A stretch of 44,145 nucleotides of DNA from Cryobacterium sp. MLB-32. GTDB lineage: Bacteria > Actinomycetota > Actinomycetes > Actinomycetales > Microbacteriaceae. The stretch lies in assembly GCF_000738085.1 (NCBI RefSeq), contig NZ_JPRS01000016.1, forward strand, positions 1 through 44,145, in the 5' to 3' direction. Position 1 is the stretch's first letter. Each line of letters begins with the position of its first letter. Of the stretch, positions 32,330 to 41,446 are shown in pieces. The position numbers were made by a program, and so were the translations under genes. A model generated the notes under the pieces. The model made no database searches, was not told the origin of the DNA, and saw nothing but the letters and a program-made list of their open reading frames with translations.

Positions 32330-33163
32330 ATGTCCGGAAAACCAGCCCTCAGGACGATCGCCAGCGACGGGTCATCGTCGTCATCGTCAAGCCCGGCGGC
32401 AGACACGCGCTCCGTTGCCGCTCGCATTTTCGCCATTCTCGACGCGTTCGCGGCACCCGCCGGGGTGACGTCGCTCACCCTCACGCTCACCACCCTCGCC
32501 CAGCGCGCCGGGCTGCCGCTCTCGACGACCCATCGACTCGTTGCCGAGCTGGTGCAGTGGGGCGGCCTGACAAAGCAGGAGAACGGGCAGTACTCGCTGG
32601 GTATGAAGCTCTGGGAGCTGGGCGTGCAGATGCCGACCGCTCGAAATCTGCGCACGATCGCCTTGCCGTACCTCGAGGATCTCTATGAGACGACGCGCGA
32701 GCATGTGCACCTGGCCATCCTCGACGGCCGGGACGCCCTGTATCTGGAGAAGCTGTCCGGTCACCACGCGGTGCGACTCATCTCGCGGGTCGGCTCCCGG
32801 CTGCCGCTCCACTCCACCGGGGTAGGGCTCGTCCTGTTGGCCTATGCGCCCACCGAGGTGGTGCAGGACTACCTGTCAGTGTCGTTGCAACGTTTTCTGC
32901 CCCGAACCGTCACCTCTCCGGACGAGGTTCGCAAACGCCTCGCGACGATTCGCGCCCTCGGTGTCGCCTACATGTCGGAGGAGATGACGGCGGGATCGAG
33001 TTCGACGGCCGCTCCGATCCGGGATCGCACCGGCCAGGTCGTCGCCGCCGTGTCGATCGTCACACGCACCACGCCCGAGCCGGACCCAGCCCACGAACAG
33101 GCGGTTCGGGTGGCCGCCCAGGGCATCAGCCGCGCGCTCGGTTATCGACGCGCGGCCGGCTGA
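32330..33163 (+). CDS. IclR-family regulator of the pob/pca genes
   Basis: 277 residues from ATG 32330. A serine-rich N-terminal tail (about 12-22) is followed by the winged helix (about 28-90, with LTTLAQRAGLPLSTTHRLVAELVQWGGL) and the IclR effector domain (about 110-270, with HLAILDGRDALYLEKLSG, RVGSRLPLHSTGVGLVLLAY and SSSTAAPIRDRTGQVVAAVSIV). It directly precedes pobA, as PobR/PcaR-type IclR regulators often do. Two related palindromes flank the gene, one in front of itself and one in front of pobA. Likely effectors are 4-hydroxybenzoate or protocatechuate; which one is not readable. Confidence 0.9.
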   Translation: MSGKPALRTIASDGSSSSSSSPAADTRSVAARIFAILDAFAAPAGVTSLTLTLTTLAQRAGLPLSTTHRLVAELVQWGGLTKQENGQYSLGMKLWELGVQMPTARNLRTIALPYLEDLYETTREHVHLAILDGRDALYLEKLSGHHAVRLISRVGSRLPLHSTGVGLVLLAYAPTEVVQDYLSVSLQRFLPRTVTSPDEVRKRLATIRALGVAYMSEEMTAGSSSTAAPIRDRTGQVVAAVSIVTRTTPEPDPAHEQAVRVAAQGISRALGYRRAAG

Positions 33164-33177
33164 GCATCCGTCATGAG

Positions 33178-33192
33178 TTTCACTGAGTGGAA
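33178..33192. promoter_or_regulatory. 15-bp palindrome upstream of pobA, probable PobR/PcaR operator
   Basis: TTTCACT-G-AGTGGAA has one mismatch between arms. It shares CTGAGTGGAA with 32288-32297. It lies 71 bases before the pobA start, where it could serve activation or repression. Confidence 0.72.
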
Positions 33193-33263
33193 TAACCTGA
33201 CCGGCGATCTCACCGTGGCAGCACACTGAACACATCCACCTGTCATCGTCGCTAGGAGAGCCT

Positions 33264-34445
33264 GTGTCTCACGAGAAAACACCCGTAGTCATCATCGGTG
33301 CGGGCCCGGCCGGCCTCCTGCTCAGCTGGGCGCTGCGCGACGCGGGCATCGACTCCATCGTCGTGGAGAACCGGTCGCAGGACTACGTTCTCGCCCGCAT
33401 TCGTGCCGGGGTGCTCGAGCAGGGGTCGGTGGAATACCTCACCCGTCTCGGCCTCGGGGAGCGACTCAAGGCCGAAGGCCTGGAGCACGATGGCATCTAC
33501 CTGCAGTACGGCGGCGAGCGACACCGCATCAACTTCAACGACCTCATCGGCCGCACGGTCACGGTGTACGGCCAGCAGCAGGTTGTGAAAGACCTCGTGA
33601 CGGCGCACGAGAACGCCGGGTCGACCATCTACTACGAGGCGACGGATGTTGCCGTGCACGACCTCGACTCGGCCGCGCCGAGCGTCACGTTCGGGCACGG
33701 CGGTGAAAAGCACACGGTCTCGGCCGATTTCGTGGTGGGCGCCGACGGATTCCACGGCATCTGCCGGTCCGCCATCCCGGCGCACGACATCACGCTCTTC
33801 GACCGCAGCTATCCGTTCGCGTGGCTGGGCATCCTGGCCGATGTCGCCCCGTCATCTGACGAGCTCGTGTACGCCCTGCACGAAGACGGCTTCGCGATGC
33901 TGTCGATGCGGTCGCCCGAGGTCTCTCGGCTCTACATTCAGGTCGACCCCGCCGACGATATCGCCCGGTGGTCGGACGAGCGCATCTGGGGTGCATTGCA
34001 GACTCGTCTCGGCGTTCCCGGCTGGACGCTCACCGAGGGCCCGATCACCGACAAATCGATCACACCCATGCGCAGTTTTGTGGCGTCGACGCTGTCGTAC
34101 GGCACCCTCTTCCTGGTCGGCGATGCGGGCCACATCGTGCCGCCGACGGGGGCGAAGGGTCTCAACTCGGCGATCTCCGACGTGACCCAGCTCGCGGAGG
34201 CACTGGCCGCGCATTACCGACAGGACGATGCCCTGCTCGCACGGTACAGCGAGACCGCCCTCGCCCGACAGTGGCGGGTTCAGCAGTTCTCCCGGTGGAT
34301 GACCGACATGCTGCATCGCAGCCCCGGCGACCTGCAGTCGGATGCCTTCGACTATCGCAGTCAGGTCGGCCAGCTCGACTATGTCACCCACTCGCCGCAC
34401 GCGCAGCGCATGCTCGCCGAGCAGTACACCGGCCTGCTGCTCTGA
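33264..34445 (+). CDS. pobA: 4-hydroxybenzoate 3-monooxygenase
   Basis: Hydroxylates 4-hydroxybenzoate to protocatechuate using NAD(P)H and O2, with bound FAD. The 393-residue protein is the normal length for PobA. Visible are the FAD loop VIIGAGPAGLLLSWALRDAG (GAGPAG at 12-17), RIRAGVLEQGSVEYLTRLGLGERL, HDGIYLQYGGERHRINF, the DG motif VVGADGFHGICRSAIP, and GDAGHIVPPTGAKGLNSAISDV. The HRINF and YPFAWLGILA segments are specific to PobA. It starts at GTG 33264 after GGAGAG. The pcaH start lies 54 bases beyond its stop. Confidence 0.95.
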   Translation: MSHEKTPVVIIGAGPAGLLLSWALRDAGIDSIVVENRSQDYVLARIRAGVLEQGSVEYLTRLGLGERLKAEGLEHDGIYLQYGGERHRINFNDLIGRTVTVYGQQQVVKDLVTAHENAGSTIYYEATDVAVHDLDSAAPSVTFGHGGEKHTVSADFVVGADGFHGICRSAIPAHDITLFDRSYPFAWLGILADVAPSSDELVYALHEDGFAMLSMRSPEVSRLYIQVDPADDIARWSDERIWGALQTRLGVPGWTLTEGPITDKSITPMRSFVASTLSYGTLFLVGDAGHIVPPTGAKGLNSAISDVTQLAEALAAHYRQDDALLARYSETALARQWRVQQFSRWMTDMLHRSPGDLQSDAFDYRSQVGQLDYVTHSPHAQRMLAEQYTGLLL

Positions 34446-34499
34446 AAACAGCCGGTACCCCACCCGTAGGCTGAATCCATATCGTTGCTAGGAGAGACC

Positions 34500-35300
34500 G
34501 TGCCCCACGACACACCGCTCGTTACCCCGGGTCAGGAGACCCAGCGTGCCATCAGCGCCGAGATCGGCGCCATCGAAGCGGATGCCGCCCGCCTCGTGCA
34601 GCAGGGCGGCGCGCCGGAGTTGCATCCCCGACGCGACTACCCGCCGTACCGCAGCTCCCTGCTTCGCCACCCCACGCACGAACTCGTGCGCGTCGACCCC
34701 GAAGAAGTCGAGCGCGTGTCGCCCGCGTTCGGGCACACCGATGTGAACGTGCTGGAGAGCGACCTCACGATCCAGCACGTGGGGGAGCCGCTGGGCGAAC
34801 GCATGACCGTGAGCGGACGGGTGCTCGACGGCGAGGGCCGCCCGGTGCGCCATCAGCTGATCGAACTCTGGCAGGCCAATGCCGGCGGCCGCTACGTGCA
34901 CAAGCGCGACCAGCACCCGGCCCCGCTCGACCCCAACTTCACCGGGGTCGGCCGAGCGATCACCGGTGACAACGGCGAATACTCGTTCACGACGATCAAG
35001 CCGGGTGCCTACCCGTGGAAGAACCACGTGAACGCCTGGCGACCGGCGCACATCCATTTTTCTCTCTTCGGCACGGCGTTCACCCAGCGACTCATCACCC
35101 AGATGTACTTCCCGGGGGATCCGCTTTTCGCGCTCGACCCGATTTACCAGTCCATCGCCGATCCGGCGGCTCGAGCCAGACTCGTGGGAACCTACGACCA
35201 CGACCTCAGCAGGTCTGAATGGTCGCTCGGGTATACCTGGGACATCGTGCTCACCGGGCCCAAGGCCACCTGGATGGAAAGTGAGGAAGCCCATGACTGA
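34500..35300 (+). CDS. pcaH: protocatechuate 3,4-dioxygenase beta subunit
   Basis: Catalytic, iron-bearing subunit of the intradiol dioxygenase that opens protocatechuate to 3-carboxy-cis,cis-muconate. The four Fe(III) ligands are all visible: Tyr132 (GRYVHKRDQH), Tyr171 (KPGAYPWKN), His184 and His186 (RPAHIHFSLFG). The 266-residue length fits. I chose GTG 34500 because AGGAGAG sits just upstream; an in-frame TTG-type start at 34485 is less likely. A TAGGCT at 34467-34472 may be a -10, so the pca genes may have their own promoter. pcaG overlaps its end by eight bases. Confidence 0.95.
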   Translation: MPHDTPLVTPGQETQRAISAEIGAIEADAARLVQQGGAPELHPRRDYPPYRSSLLRHPTHELVRVDPEEVERVSPAFGHTDVNVLESDLTIQHVGEPLGERMTVSGRVLDGEGRPVRHQLIELWQANAGGRYVHKRDQHPAPLDPNFTGVGRAITGDNGEYSFTTIKPGAYPWKNHVNAWRPAHIHFSLFGTAFTQRLITQMYFPGDPLFALDPIYQSIADPAARARLVGTYDHDLSRSEWSLGYTWDIVLTGPKATWMESEEAHD

Positions 35301-35901
35301 TCTCGCGCAGACCGCGTCGACCGCAGCCGTTCCCGCCGCCGCCGACGCGGGCGCCCTCGTGCAGACCCCCGCGCAGACCGTCGGGCCGTTCTATGGCTAC
35401 GCTCTGCCCTATGACAAGGGTGCGGAACTCGTGCCCGGGCACCACCCGCACGCCATCCGTCTGCACGGCACCGTCACGGACGGTGCCGGTGAGCCCGTGC
35501 TGGATGCCCTGCTCGAAATCTGGCAGGCCGACGCCACGGGAACCCTCAGCCGTGACCTCGGCAGCCTCGACCGTGACGGGTTCACGTTCACCGGCTTCGG
35601 TCGCGCCGCCACGACCATCGCCGGAAACTACACGTTCACGACGGTCAAACCAGGCTCGGTCGCCGGGCACGCCCCGTACGTGCTCGTCACGGTATTTGCG
35701 CGCGGCCTCACCCATCACCTGTTCACCCGGGCGTATTTTCCCGCGGATGCCGCGGCTCACGCTTCCGACACCGTGCTCGCCCGAATACCCGCCGACCGTC
35801 GCGACACCGTGATCTGTGTGCAGGACGGCGCAGCGTCCTACCGTTTCGACATCCGCTTGCAGGGCGCGAACGAGACAGTGTTCCTGGATTTCGATGCCTG
35901 A
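35293..35901 (+). CDS. pcaG: protocatechuate 3,4-dioxygenase alpha subunit
   Basis: Non-catalytic partner that completes the active-site pocket of PcaH. The 202-residue protein has the intradiol dioxygenase fold: QTVGPFYGYALPY, LHGTVTDGAGEPVLDALLEIWQADATG, FGRAATTIAGNYTFTTVKPGSV and APYVLVTVFARGLTHHLFTRAYF. As expected for alpha subunits, the iron-ligand tyrosines and the HIH pair are absent. I chose ATG 35293 (overlapping the pcaH stop by eight bases, ATGACTGA) over GTG 35281. It also overlaps pcaB by eight bases, which supports translational coupling across the three genes. Confidence 0.93.
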   Translation: MTDLAQTASTAAVPAAADAGALVQTPAQTVGPFYGYALPYDKGAELVPGHHPHAIRLHGTVTDGAGEPVLDALLEIWQADATGTLSRDLGSLDRDGFTFTGFGRAATTIAGNYTFTTVKPGSVAGHAPYVLVTVFARGLTHHLFTRAYFPADAAAHASDTVLARIPADRRDTVICVQDGAASYRFDIRLQGANETVFLDFDA

Positions 35902-37378
35902 GCGCACCGAGCCTGGGAAGACCGAGACCGTGAGTGCCGAGGCGTGGCGCAGGCCCGTCGTTGACGTCGGGCTGCTCAACCCCCTCGGCCACGGAACCAT
36001 GGAGGCCCTGCTCACGAGCGACGCCGCTTGGTTGCAGGCCATGGTCGACGCCGAACTGGCTCTCACCCGCGCCCTCGTCGACGCGGAGCTCGCGCCGGAC
36101 TGGATGGGTCCGGTCTGTGACGAGCTCACCGACGCGGCACGCCTCGACCTCGCCGCGATCGCGGAGCAGGGCAGGGGAGGCGGTAATCCCGTCATCCCGT
36201 TCGTGAGGCACCTCGGTGCCGCCGCGGAAGCCGCCCGAGCCGGGGCATCCGACCATATCCACGTGGGAGCCACGAGCCAGGACATTCTCGACACGGCAGC
36301 CATGCTGATCGCTCATCGGGTCACCGCCGAGGTGAGCACGCAGCTGAGGGACCTGGCCGGAACCCTCGCCCGTCTGGCCGACGATCACCGCGACACCGTC
36401 ATGGCGGGTCGCACCCTCGGCCAGCAGGCCTCGCCCACGAGCTTCGGTTTTGTCGCGGCCGGGTGGCTCGATGCCGTGCTGACTATCCTGCACCGGGTTG
36501 ATGGCCTCCGCGGAACCCTCCCGGTGCAACTCGGCGGAGCGGTCGGAAACCTGGCCGTGCTCACCGAGGTCGCTTGGTCCAGGCGCTCCGCCGTGCCGCC
36601 GCACGACACGATCGAACAGGTGGTGCAGGGCTTTGCCCGGCACCTGGGGCTCGCGGTGCCGAGCATGAGCTGGCACACGAATCGGGTGGCGATCTCGGAG
36701 CTCGCCTCCGTTCTCGCCTCCGCCACCGGAGTGGCCGGAACCTTCGCCCTCGACGTGGCCGTACTGTCCCGCACCGAAATCGCCGAGGTCAGCGAGCGTC
36801 TCGCCGCCGGTGAGGGCGTGTCCTCCGCCATGCCCCACAAACGCAACCCGGTGTCGTCGGTGCTCATCGTGGCCGCCGCCCGGCAGACGCCGGGCCTTGT
36901 CTCCACCCTCTACGGGAGCATGCTCGCGGAAGACCAGCGGCCGAGCGGATCCTGGCATGCGGAATGGCAGTCGCTGCGGGCGCTCGAGGGGCTCACCATC
37001 TCGGCCGTGACGGGTGCTGCGTCGCTGGCCGCGCGCCTGGACATCGATGCCGACCGCATGCGCGCCAATCTGGACCTCACCGACGGCCTGGTCTTCAGCG
37101 AACGGGTCACCACGATTCTGGCCGAGGCCCTCGGCAAAACGGTCGCCTTCGATCTGGTGCAACGAGCCGCGCAGGAGGCATTCGAGACGAACCGCCCCGT
37201 GCAGGTCGTGCTGTCCGGCGTTCTTGCCTCCGAGGGGTGCGACGACGAGCTGCGTTCGCAGATTTGGGCAGCCTTCGCGTATGGCTGCGACCTGGGCCAG
37301 TCCACCGCGGGCATCGATCGGGTGCTCGAGCGCTACCGCGCCCAGTGCGTAGACGTGATCGGTGCGTCGAACCGATGA
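35894..37378 (+). CDS. pcaB: 3-carboxy-cis,cis-muconate cycloisomerase
   Basis: Second ring-fission step: cyclises 3-carboxymuconate to gamma-carboxymuconolactone. It belongs to the fumarase/argininosuccinate lyase superfamily. The 494-residue protein has the signature loop GEGVSSAMPHKRNPVSS, the earlier GATSQDILDTA segment and TLGQQASPTSFGF. It is some 40 residues longer than many PcaB proteins, mostly at the N-terminus. GTG 35930 is an alternative start that would remove twelve residues. I kept ATG 35894 because it overlaps the pcaG stop as in the other pca junctions. Confidence 0.92.
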   Translation: MPERTEPGKTETVSAEAWRRPVVDVGLLNPLGHGTMEALLTSDAAWLQAMVDAELALTRALVDAELAPDWMGPVCDELTDAARLDLAAIAEQGRGGGNPVIPFVRHLGAAAEAARAGASDHIHVGATSQDILDTAAMLIAHRVTAEVSTQLRDLAGTLARLADDHRDTVMAGRTLGQQASPTSFGFVAAGWLDAVLTILHRVDGLRGTLPVQLGGAVGNLAVLTEVAWSRRSAVPPHDTIEQVVQGFARHLGLAVPSMSWHTNRVAISELASVLASATGVAGTFALDVAVLSRTEIAEVSERLAAGEGVSSAMPHKRNPVSSVLIVAAARQTPGLVSTLYGSMLAEDQRPSGSWHAEWQSLRALEGLTISAVTGAASLAARLDIDADRMRANLDLTDGLVFSERVTTILAEALGKTVAFDLVQRAAQEAFETNRPVQVVLSGVLASEGCDDELRSQIWAAFAYGCDLGQSTAGIDRVLERYRAQCVDVIGASNR

Positions 37379-37409
37379 TTACCCCTGAACCCGTGAGGAC
37401 TCACCCCTG

Positions 37410-38621
37410 ATGTCTCTGCCCCTGTCGACCGTGCCCACCCTGATCGGAACCGTCACACCCGTACGCCGGCCGGCGCCCGCCGCGCCCCTCGTGGTGCTCG
37501 GCTCCTCACTCGGCACCACGACCTCACTCTGGGACGGCGTCGTGGGTCCGCTCGCCGAGAACCACCGGGTGCTGCGCTTCGACCTGCCCGGTCACGGGGC
37601 CAGCCCGGCCGCTTCGCAGCCGTTCACGGTTGCCGACCTGGCCGACGCCGTGATCACCCTCGTGGACTCGGTCGGCGGAGGTTCCTTCCATTACGCCGGC
37701 ATTTCTCTGGGCGGCGCGGTCGGGCTCGAACTCGCCGTGCGCCACCCGGACCGGCTGCTGACCCTCGGCGTGATCTGCTCCGGCCCGAAGATCGGCACCG
37801 CGGACGGATGGCTGGAACGCGCCGCCCAGATACGCGGCAGCGGCACCCCGAGTGTCGTCGTCAGCAGTGCCCAGCGGTGGTTCGCGCCCGGCTTCCTCGA
37901 CCGCGATCCTGCCGCCGGTTCCGCCGCGCTGAACGAGCTGAGCGCCGTCGACGACGAGTCGTACGCGCTGTGTTGCGAGGCGCTCGCCGGGTACGACGTG
38001 ACGGATGCTGTGGGAGGCATCCGAACAGCCACTCTGTGCGTGTCCGGCGAGTTCGACGTGGCCACACCCACGGAGATGCTCGTCACCCTGGCCGCGTCGA
38101 TTCCGGGCGCCCGCCACGAACTCGTGCCGGGTGCCGCCCACCTGCCGGCCCTGGAACGCCCGGCCGAGGTCGCCGCCGTACTGGTGGGGCTGTTCGGGTC
38201 CGGCGTCGCCTCTCGCACGGCGGCCGAGGCCTACGATGACGGCATGGTCGTGCGCCGGGCGGTGCTCGGTGACACGCACGTCGATCGAGCGACCGCCGCC
38301 ATCACGCCCGAAACGGCCGATTTTCAGGACTTCATCACCCGCTACGCCTGGGGAGAGATCTGGACGAGGCCCGGCCTCGATCGGCGCACCCGGAGTTTTC
38401 TCACGATCGCCGCCCTCGTAACCGGGGGCCATGAGGGCGAACTCGCCATGCACGTTCGGGCCGCACTGACCAACGGGCTCACTCGCGCCGAGATCAGCGA
38501 AGCCATCCTGCACACGGCGATCTACGCCGGTGTTCCGGCTGCGAACGCCGCCTTCGCCGCCGCCCGCGACACCTTCGCAATCCTCGACGCCGACGCCGCC
38601 ACCACGAACCCCACCAGCTAG
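37410..38621 (+). CDS. pcaL: fused 3-oxoadipate enol-lactonase / 4-carboxymuconolactone decarboxylase
   Basis: One 403-residue chain carries two pathway enzymes, the PcaD-PcaC fusion typical of actinobacteria. Residues about 1-260 are an alpha/beta hydrolase: VLGSSLGTTTSLWDG, DLPGHGASPA, nucleophile Ser in YAGISLGGAVGLEL, acid in SGEFDVATP and the His in GAAHLPALERP. Residues about 275-395 are the carboxymuconolactone decarboxylase domain with YAWGEIWTRPGLDRRTRSFLTI and EISEAILHTAIYAGVPAANAAF. The decarboxylase acts first in the pathway although it comes second in the chain. The start is ATG 37410, 31 bases after pcaB. Confidence 0.95.
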   Translation: MSLPLSTVPTLIGTVTPVRRPAPAAPLVVLGSSLGTTTSLWDGVVGPLAENHRVLRFDLPGHGASPAASQPFTVADLADAVITLVDSVGGGSFHYAGISLGGAVGLELAVRHPDRLLTLGVICSGPKIGTADGWLERAAQIRGSGTPSVVVSSAQRWFAPGFLDRDPAAGSAALNELSAVDDESYALCCEALAGYDVTDAVGGIRTATLCVSGEFDVATPTEMLVTLAASIPGARHELVPGAAHLPALERPAEVAAVLVGLFGSGVASRTAAEAYDDGMVVRRAVLGDTHVDRATAAITPETADFQDFITRYAWGEIWTRPGLDRRTRSFLTIAALVTGGHEGELAMHVRAALTNGLTRAEISEAILHTAIYAGVPAANAAFAAARDTFAILDADAATTNPTS

Positions 38622-38633
38622 AGGACCCGTCAC

Positions 38634-39452
38634 ATGGACAAGACCTACTCTTCCGCAGCAGCCGCCGTTGCGGACATCCCCGACGGGGCCTCGATCGCCG
38701 TCGGCGGATTCGGACTGGTGGGCGTGCCGATCGTCCTGATCCGTGCACTGCTCACGCTCGGCAGCACCGACCTGCACGTCGCCTCGAATAACTGCGGCGT
38801 CGACGGCTGGGGACTCGGCGAGCTGCTGCGCGAGGGGCGCATCAGCCGGGTGATCGCGTCGTACATCGGTGAGAACAAGGACTTCGCCCGCCGCTACCTC
38901 GGCGGCGAGCTGGAGGTGGAGTTGACGCCGCAGGGCACCCTCGCCGAGCGTCTCCGCGCCGGCGGCACCGGAATTCCGGCGTTCTTCACGGCGAGCGGCG
39001 TGGGCACGATGGTCGCCGACGGTGGGCTGCCCTGGCGCTACGGGCCCGACGGAGAGGTGCTGGTGTCGTCCCCGCCGAAAGAGACCCGCCGCATCAGCTC
39101 ACTCGGGTCGGAGAAGGAATACGTGCTCGAGGAGGCGATCGTCACCGACTACGCCCTCGTGCGTGCCGCCAAGGGTGACCGCCACGGCAACCTCGTGTTC
39201 GAGAAGTCCGCCCGAAACTTCAACCCGGTCGCCGGCATGGCGGGCCGCATCACGATCGCCGAGGTCGACGAGCTCGTGGAACCGGGGGAGATCGACCCGG
39301 ATCAGGTTCACCTGCCCGGCATCTACGTGAACCGCATCGTGCAGCTCGGTGCCGCGGATGCTGCGGACCTGCCGATCGAGAAGACGACGACACGCGCTCG
39401 CCCGGACGCATCCGCTCACCGGCCGTTTGCGAACCCGAAAGGAACGATCTGA
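38634..39452 (+). CDS. pcaI: 3-oxoadipate CoA-transferase alpha subunit
   Basis: Activates 3-oxoadipate with CoA from succinyl-CoA, together with PcaJ. The 272-residue protein has [65 protein letters not shown] and ARNFNPVAG. Compared with the alpha subunit at 5680-6405 it has an insertion of about 20 residues (around [20 protein letters not shown]), a feature I associate with the PcaI subgroup. The start is ATG 38634, 12 bases after pcaL. The stop shares one base with the pcaJ start (TGATG). Confidence 0.93.
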   Translation: MDKTYSSAAAAVADIPDGASIAVGGFGLVGVPIVLIRALLTLGSTDLHVASNNCGVDGWGLGELLREGRISRVIASYIGENKDFARRYLGGELEVELTPQGTLAERLRAGGTGIPAFFTASGVGTMVADGGLPWRYGPDGEVLVSSPPKETRRISSLGSEKEYVLEEAIVTDYALVRAAKGDRHGNLVFEKSARNFNPVAGMAGRITIAEVDELVEPGEIDPDQVHLPGIYVNRIVQLGAADAADLPIEKTTTRARPDASAHRPFANPKGTI

Positions 39453-40132
39453 TGGCCCTCACTCGCGACGAGATGGCGGCCCGCGCCGCGCAGGAACTTG
39501 CTCCCGACTCGTACGTCAATCTCGGTATCGGCCTGCCCACGCTCATTCCCAACTTCCTGCCGGAGGGCGTGCATGTGGTGCTGCACTCCGAGAACGGTGT
39601 GCTCGGAGTGGGACCGTACCCGTGGGAGGGTGAGGAAGATCCCAAGCTTATTAATGCCGGCAAGGAGACCGTCACCGTCAACGCGGGGGCCGCGTACTTC
39701 GACTCGGCACAGAGCTTCGGCATGATCCGCGGCGGCCTGATCGACGTGGCCGTGCTCGGCGCCATGCAGGTGTCGGTGTCCGGCGACATCGCCAACTGGG
39801 CGGTGCCCGGCAAGATGATCAAGGGCATGGGCGGGGCGATGGACCTCGTGCACGGCGCTGACACCGTGATCGTGGTGATGGAGCACGTGACCAAGACCGG
39901 AGAGTTCAAGATCAAGAACGTCTGCGACCTACCGCTGACCGGCAAGGCCGTGGTGACGCGCATCATCACGGACCTCGCCGTGATCGACGTGACCCCGGGG
40001 GGTCTCGTGCTGCGCGAGATCGCACCGGGGACCACCGTGCAGGAGGTGCAGTTGGCCACCGAGGCCACCCTGCTCGTGCCGGAGCCACCGACCACGATCA
40101 GAACGCTGCTGACCGAAGCGGTGGTCGCATGA
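39452..40132 (+). CDS. pcaJ: 3-oxoadipate CoA-transferase beta subunit
   Basis: Catalytic partner of PcaI. The 226-residue protein has [19 protein letters not shown], the catalytic Glu in [43 protein letters not shown] and [17 protein letters not shown]. The start is ATG 39452 behind AAAGGAACG. The stop overlaps the pcaF start by four bases (ATGA), so the three genes I-J-F are tightly coupled. It is clearly homologous to the subunit at 6417-7073. Confidence 0.94.
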   Translation: MALTRDEMAARAAQELAPDSYVNLGIGLPTLIPNFLPEGVHVVLHSENGVLGVGPYPWEGEEDPKLINAGKETVTVNAGAAYFDSAQSFGMIRGGLIDVAVLGAMQVSVSGDIANWAVPGKMIKGMGGAMDLVHGADTVIVVMEHVTKTGEFKIKNVCDLPLTGKAVVTRIITDLAVIDVTPGGLVLREIAPGTTVQEVQLATEATLLVPEPPTTIRTLLTEAVVA

Positions 40133-41346
40133 CCGCCCTGCGCGAGGTGGTCATCTGCGAGCCGTTGCGCACCCCGATCGGCCGTTTCGGCGGTGCGTTC
40201 ACGACGGTGGCACCGGCCGACCTCGCCGCGGCCGTGATCGCCGCGCTGATGGAGCGCACCGGTCTCGACGGTGCGCTCGTGGACGACGTGATCTTCGGCC
40301 AGGCGTATCCCACGGCCGAGGCGGCCCCCGTCGCCCGGGTCGCGGCCCTGAACGCCGGGCTGCCCGTGACGGTCGGCGGCGTGCAGGTCGACCGCCGGTG
40401 CGGCTCCGGCCTGCAGGCGGTACTCGATGCCGCCATGCAGGTGCAGACCGGCGTCAGCGACCTCGCCATCGCGGGCGGCGTCGACGTGATGAGTCAGGCC
40501 CCTTTCTACACGGTCGATTCCCGCTGGGGTGTGGGCGGCACCGCCGGCATGCTGCTGCGCGATGCTCTCGGCCGCGGCCGCGAGACCGCCGGCGGTCGCC
40601 GGTTTCCCGTGCCCGGCGGCATGCTGGAAACGGCCGAGAATCTACGCCGCGACTACTCGATTGACAGGGTCGAGCAGGACGAACTCGCCGTGCGCTCCCA
40701 GCAGCGCGCCCTCGCCGCCGTTGCCGACGGACGCTTCATCGACGAAATCGTGCCGATCACGGTCCCCGGCCGTAAAGGACCGGTCGTGGTGTCGGCCGAC
40801 GAAACCCCGCGGGAGACGAGCCTCGAGGCGCTGGCCGGGCTCAAGCCCATCCTGGGTAAAACGGATGCGGCATCCACCGTCACGGCCGGAAACGCCAGCG
40901 GGCAGAACGACGCGGCCGCGGCGTGCATCGTGACAACGCCGGAGCGGGCAGCTGAGCTCGGGCTCACCCCCCTGGTGCGGCTGCGATCATGGGCCCGCGC
41001 CGGCGTCGATCCGTCCCGGATGGGCCTCGGGCCGGTGCCCGCAACAGCGAAGGCCCTCGAGCGCGCCGGGCTCACCCTGGCGGACATGGACGTGATCGAG
41101 CTCAATGAGGCCTTCGCCGCGCAGGTGCTCGCCGTGTCCCGCGAGTGGAACTTCACCGCCGCCGACTGGGACCGCACCAATGTGAACGGCTCGGGCATTT
41201 CCCTCGGGCACCCGGTGGGAGCCACCGGCGCCCGCATCCTCGCCACGGCCGTCCGGCACCTGCAGCGCACCGAGGGCCGATTTCTGCTGGAAACCATGTG
41301 CATCGGCGGTGGTCAGGGCCTCGCCGCCGTCTTTGAACGCCTGTGA
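40129..41346 (+). CDS. pcaF: 3-oxoadipyl-CoA thiolase
   Basis: Last step of the beta-ketoadipate pathway: 3-oxoadipyl-CoA plus CoA gives succinyl-CoA and acetyl-CoA. The 405-residue protein has the nucleophile Cys91 in [33 protein letters not shown] with the catalytic His, and the second catalytic Cys391 in [10 protein letters not shown]. It is a complete classical thiolase, unlike the SCP2-type enzyme at 7070-8263, which lacks the second Cys. It is the last gene of the pca run; a 100-bp gap with no clear terminator follows. Confidence 0.95.
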   Translation: MTALREVVICEPLRTPIGRFGGAFTTVAPADLAAAVIAALMERTGLDGALVDDVIFGQAYPTAEAAPVARVAALNAGLPVTVGGVQVDRRCGSGLQAVLDAAMQVQTGVSDLAIAGGVDVMSQAPFYTVDSRWGVGGTAGMLLRDALGRGRETAGGRRFPVPGGMLETAENLRRDYSIDRVEQDELAVRSQQRALAAVADGRFIDEIVPITVPGRKGPVVVSADETPRETSLEALAGLKPILGKTDAASTVTAGNASGQNDAAAACIVTTPERAAELGLTPLVRLRSWARAGVDPSRMGLGPVPATAKALERAGLTLADMDVIELNEAFAAQVLAVSREWNFTAADWDRTNVNGSGISLGHPVGATGARILATAVRHLQRTEGRFLLETMCIGGGQGLAAVFERL

Positions 41347-41446
41347 AGGCCACGATCGCGGCCGCTTGATCCCGAACGGTGGCTGTCCGTTTTCTGCCGC
41401 GAAAGGGGAGGGGCAACGACAGCGGATACCGGCTTAGGCTGTATCA

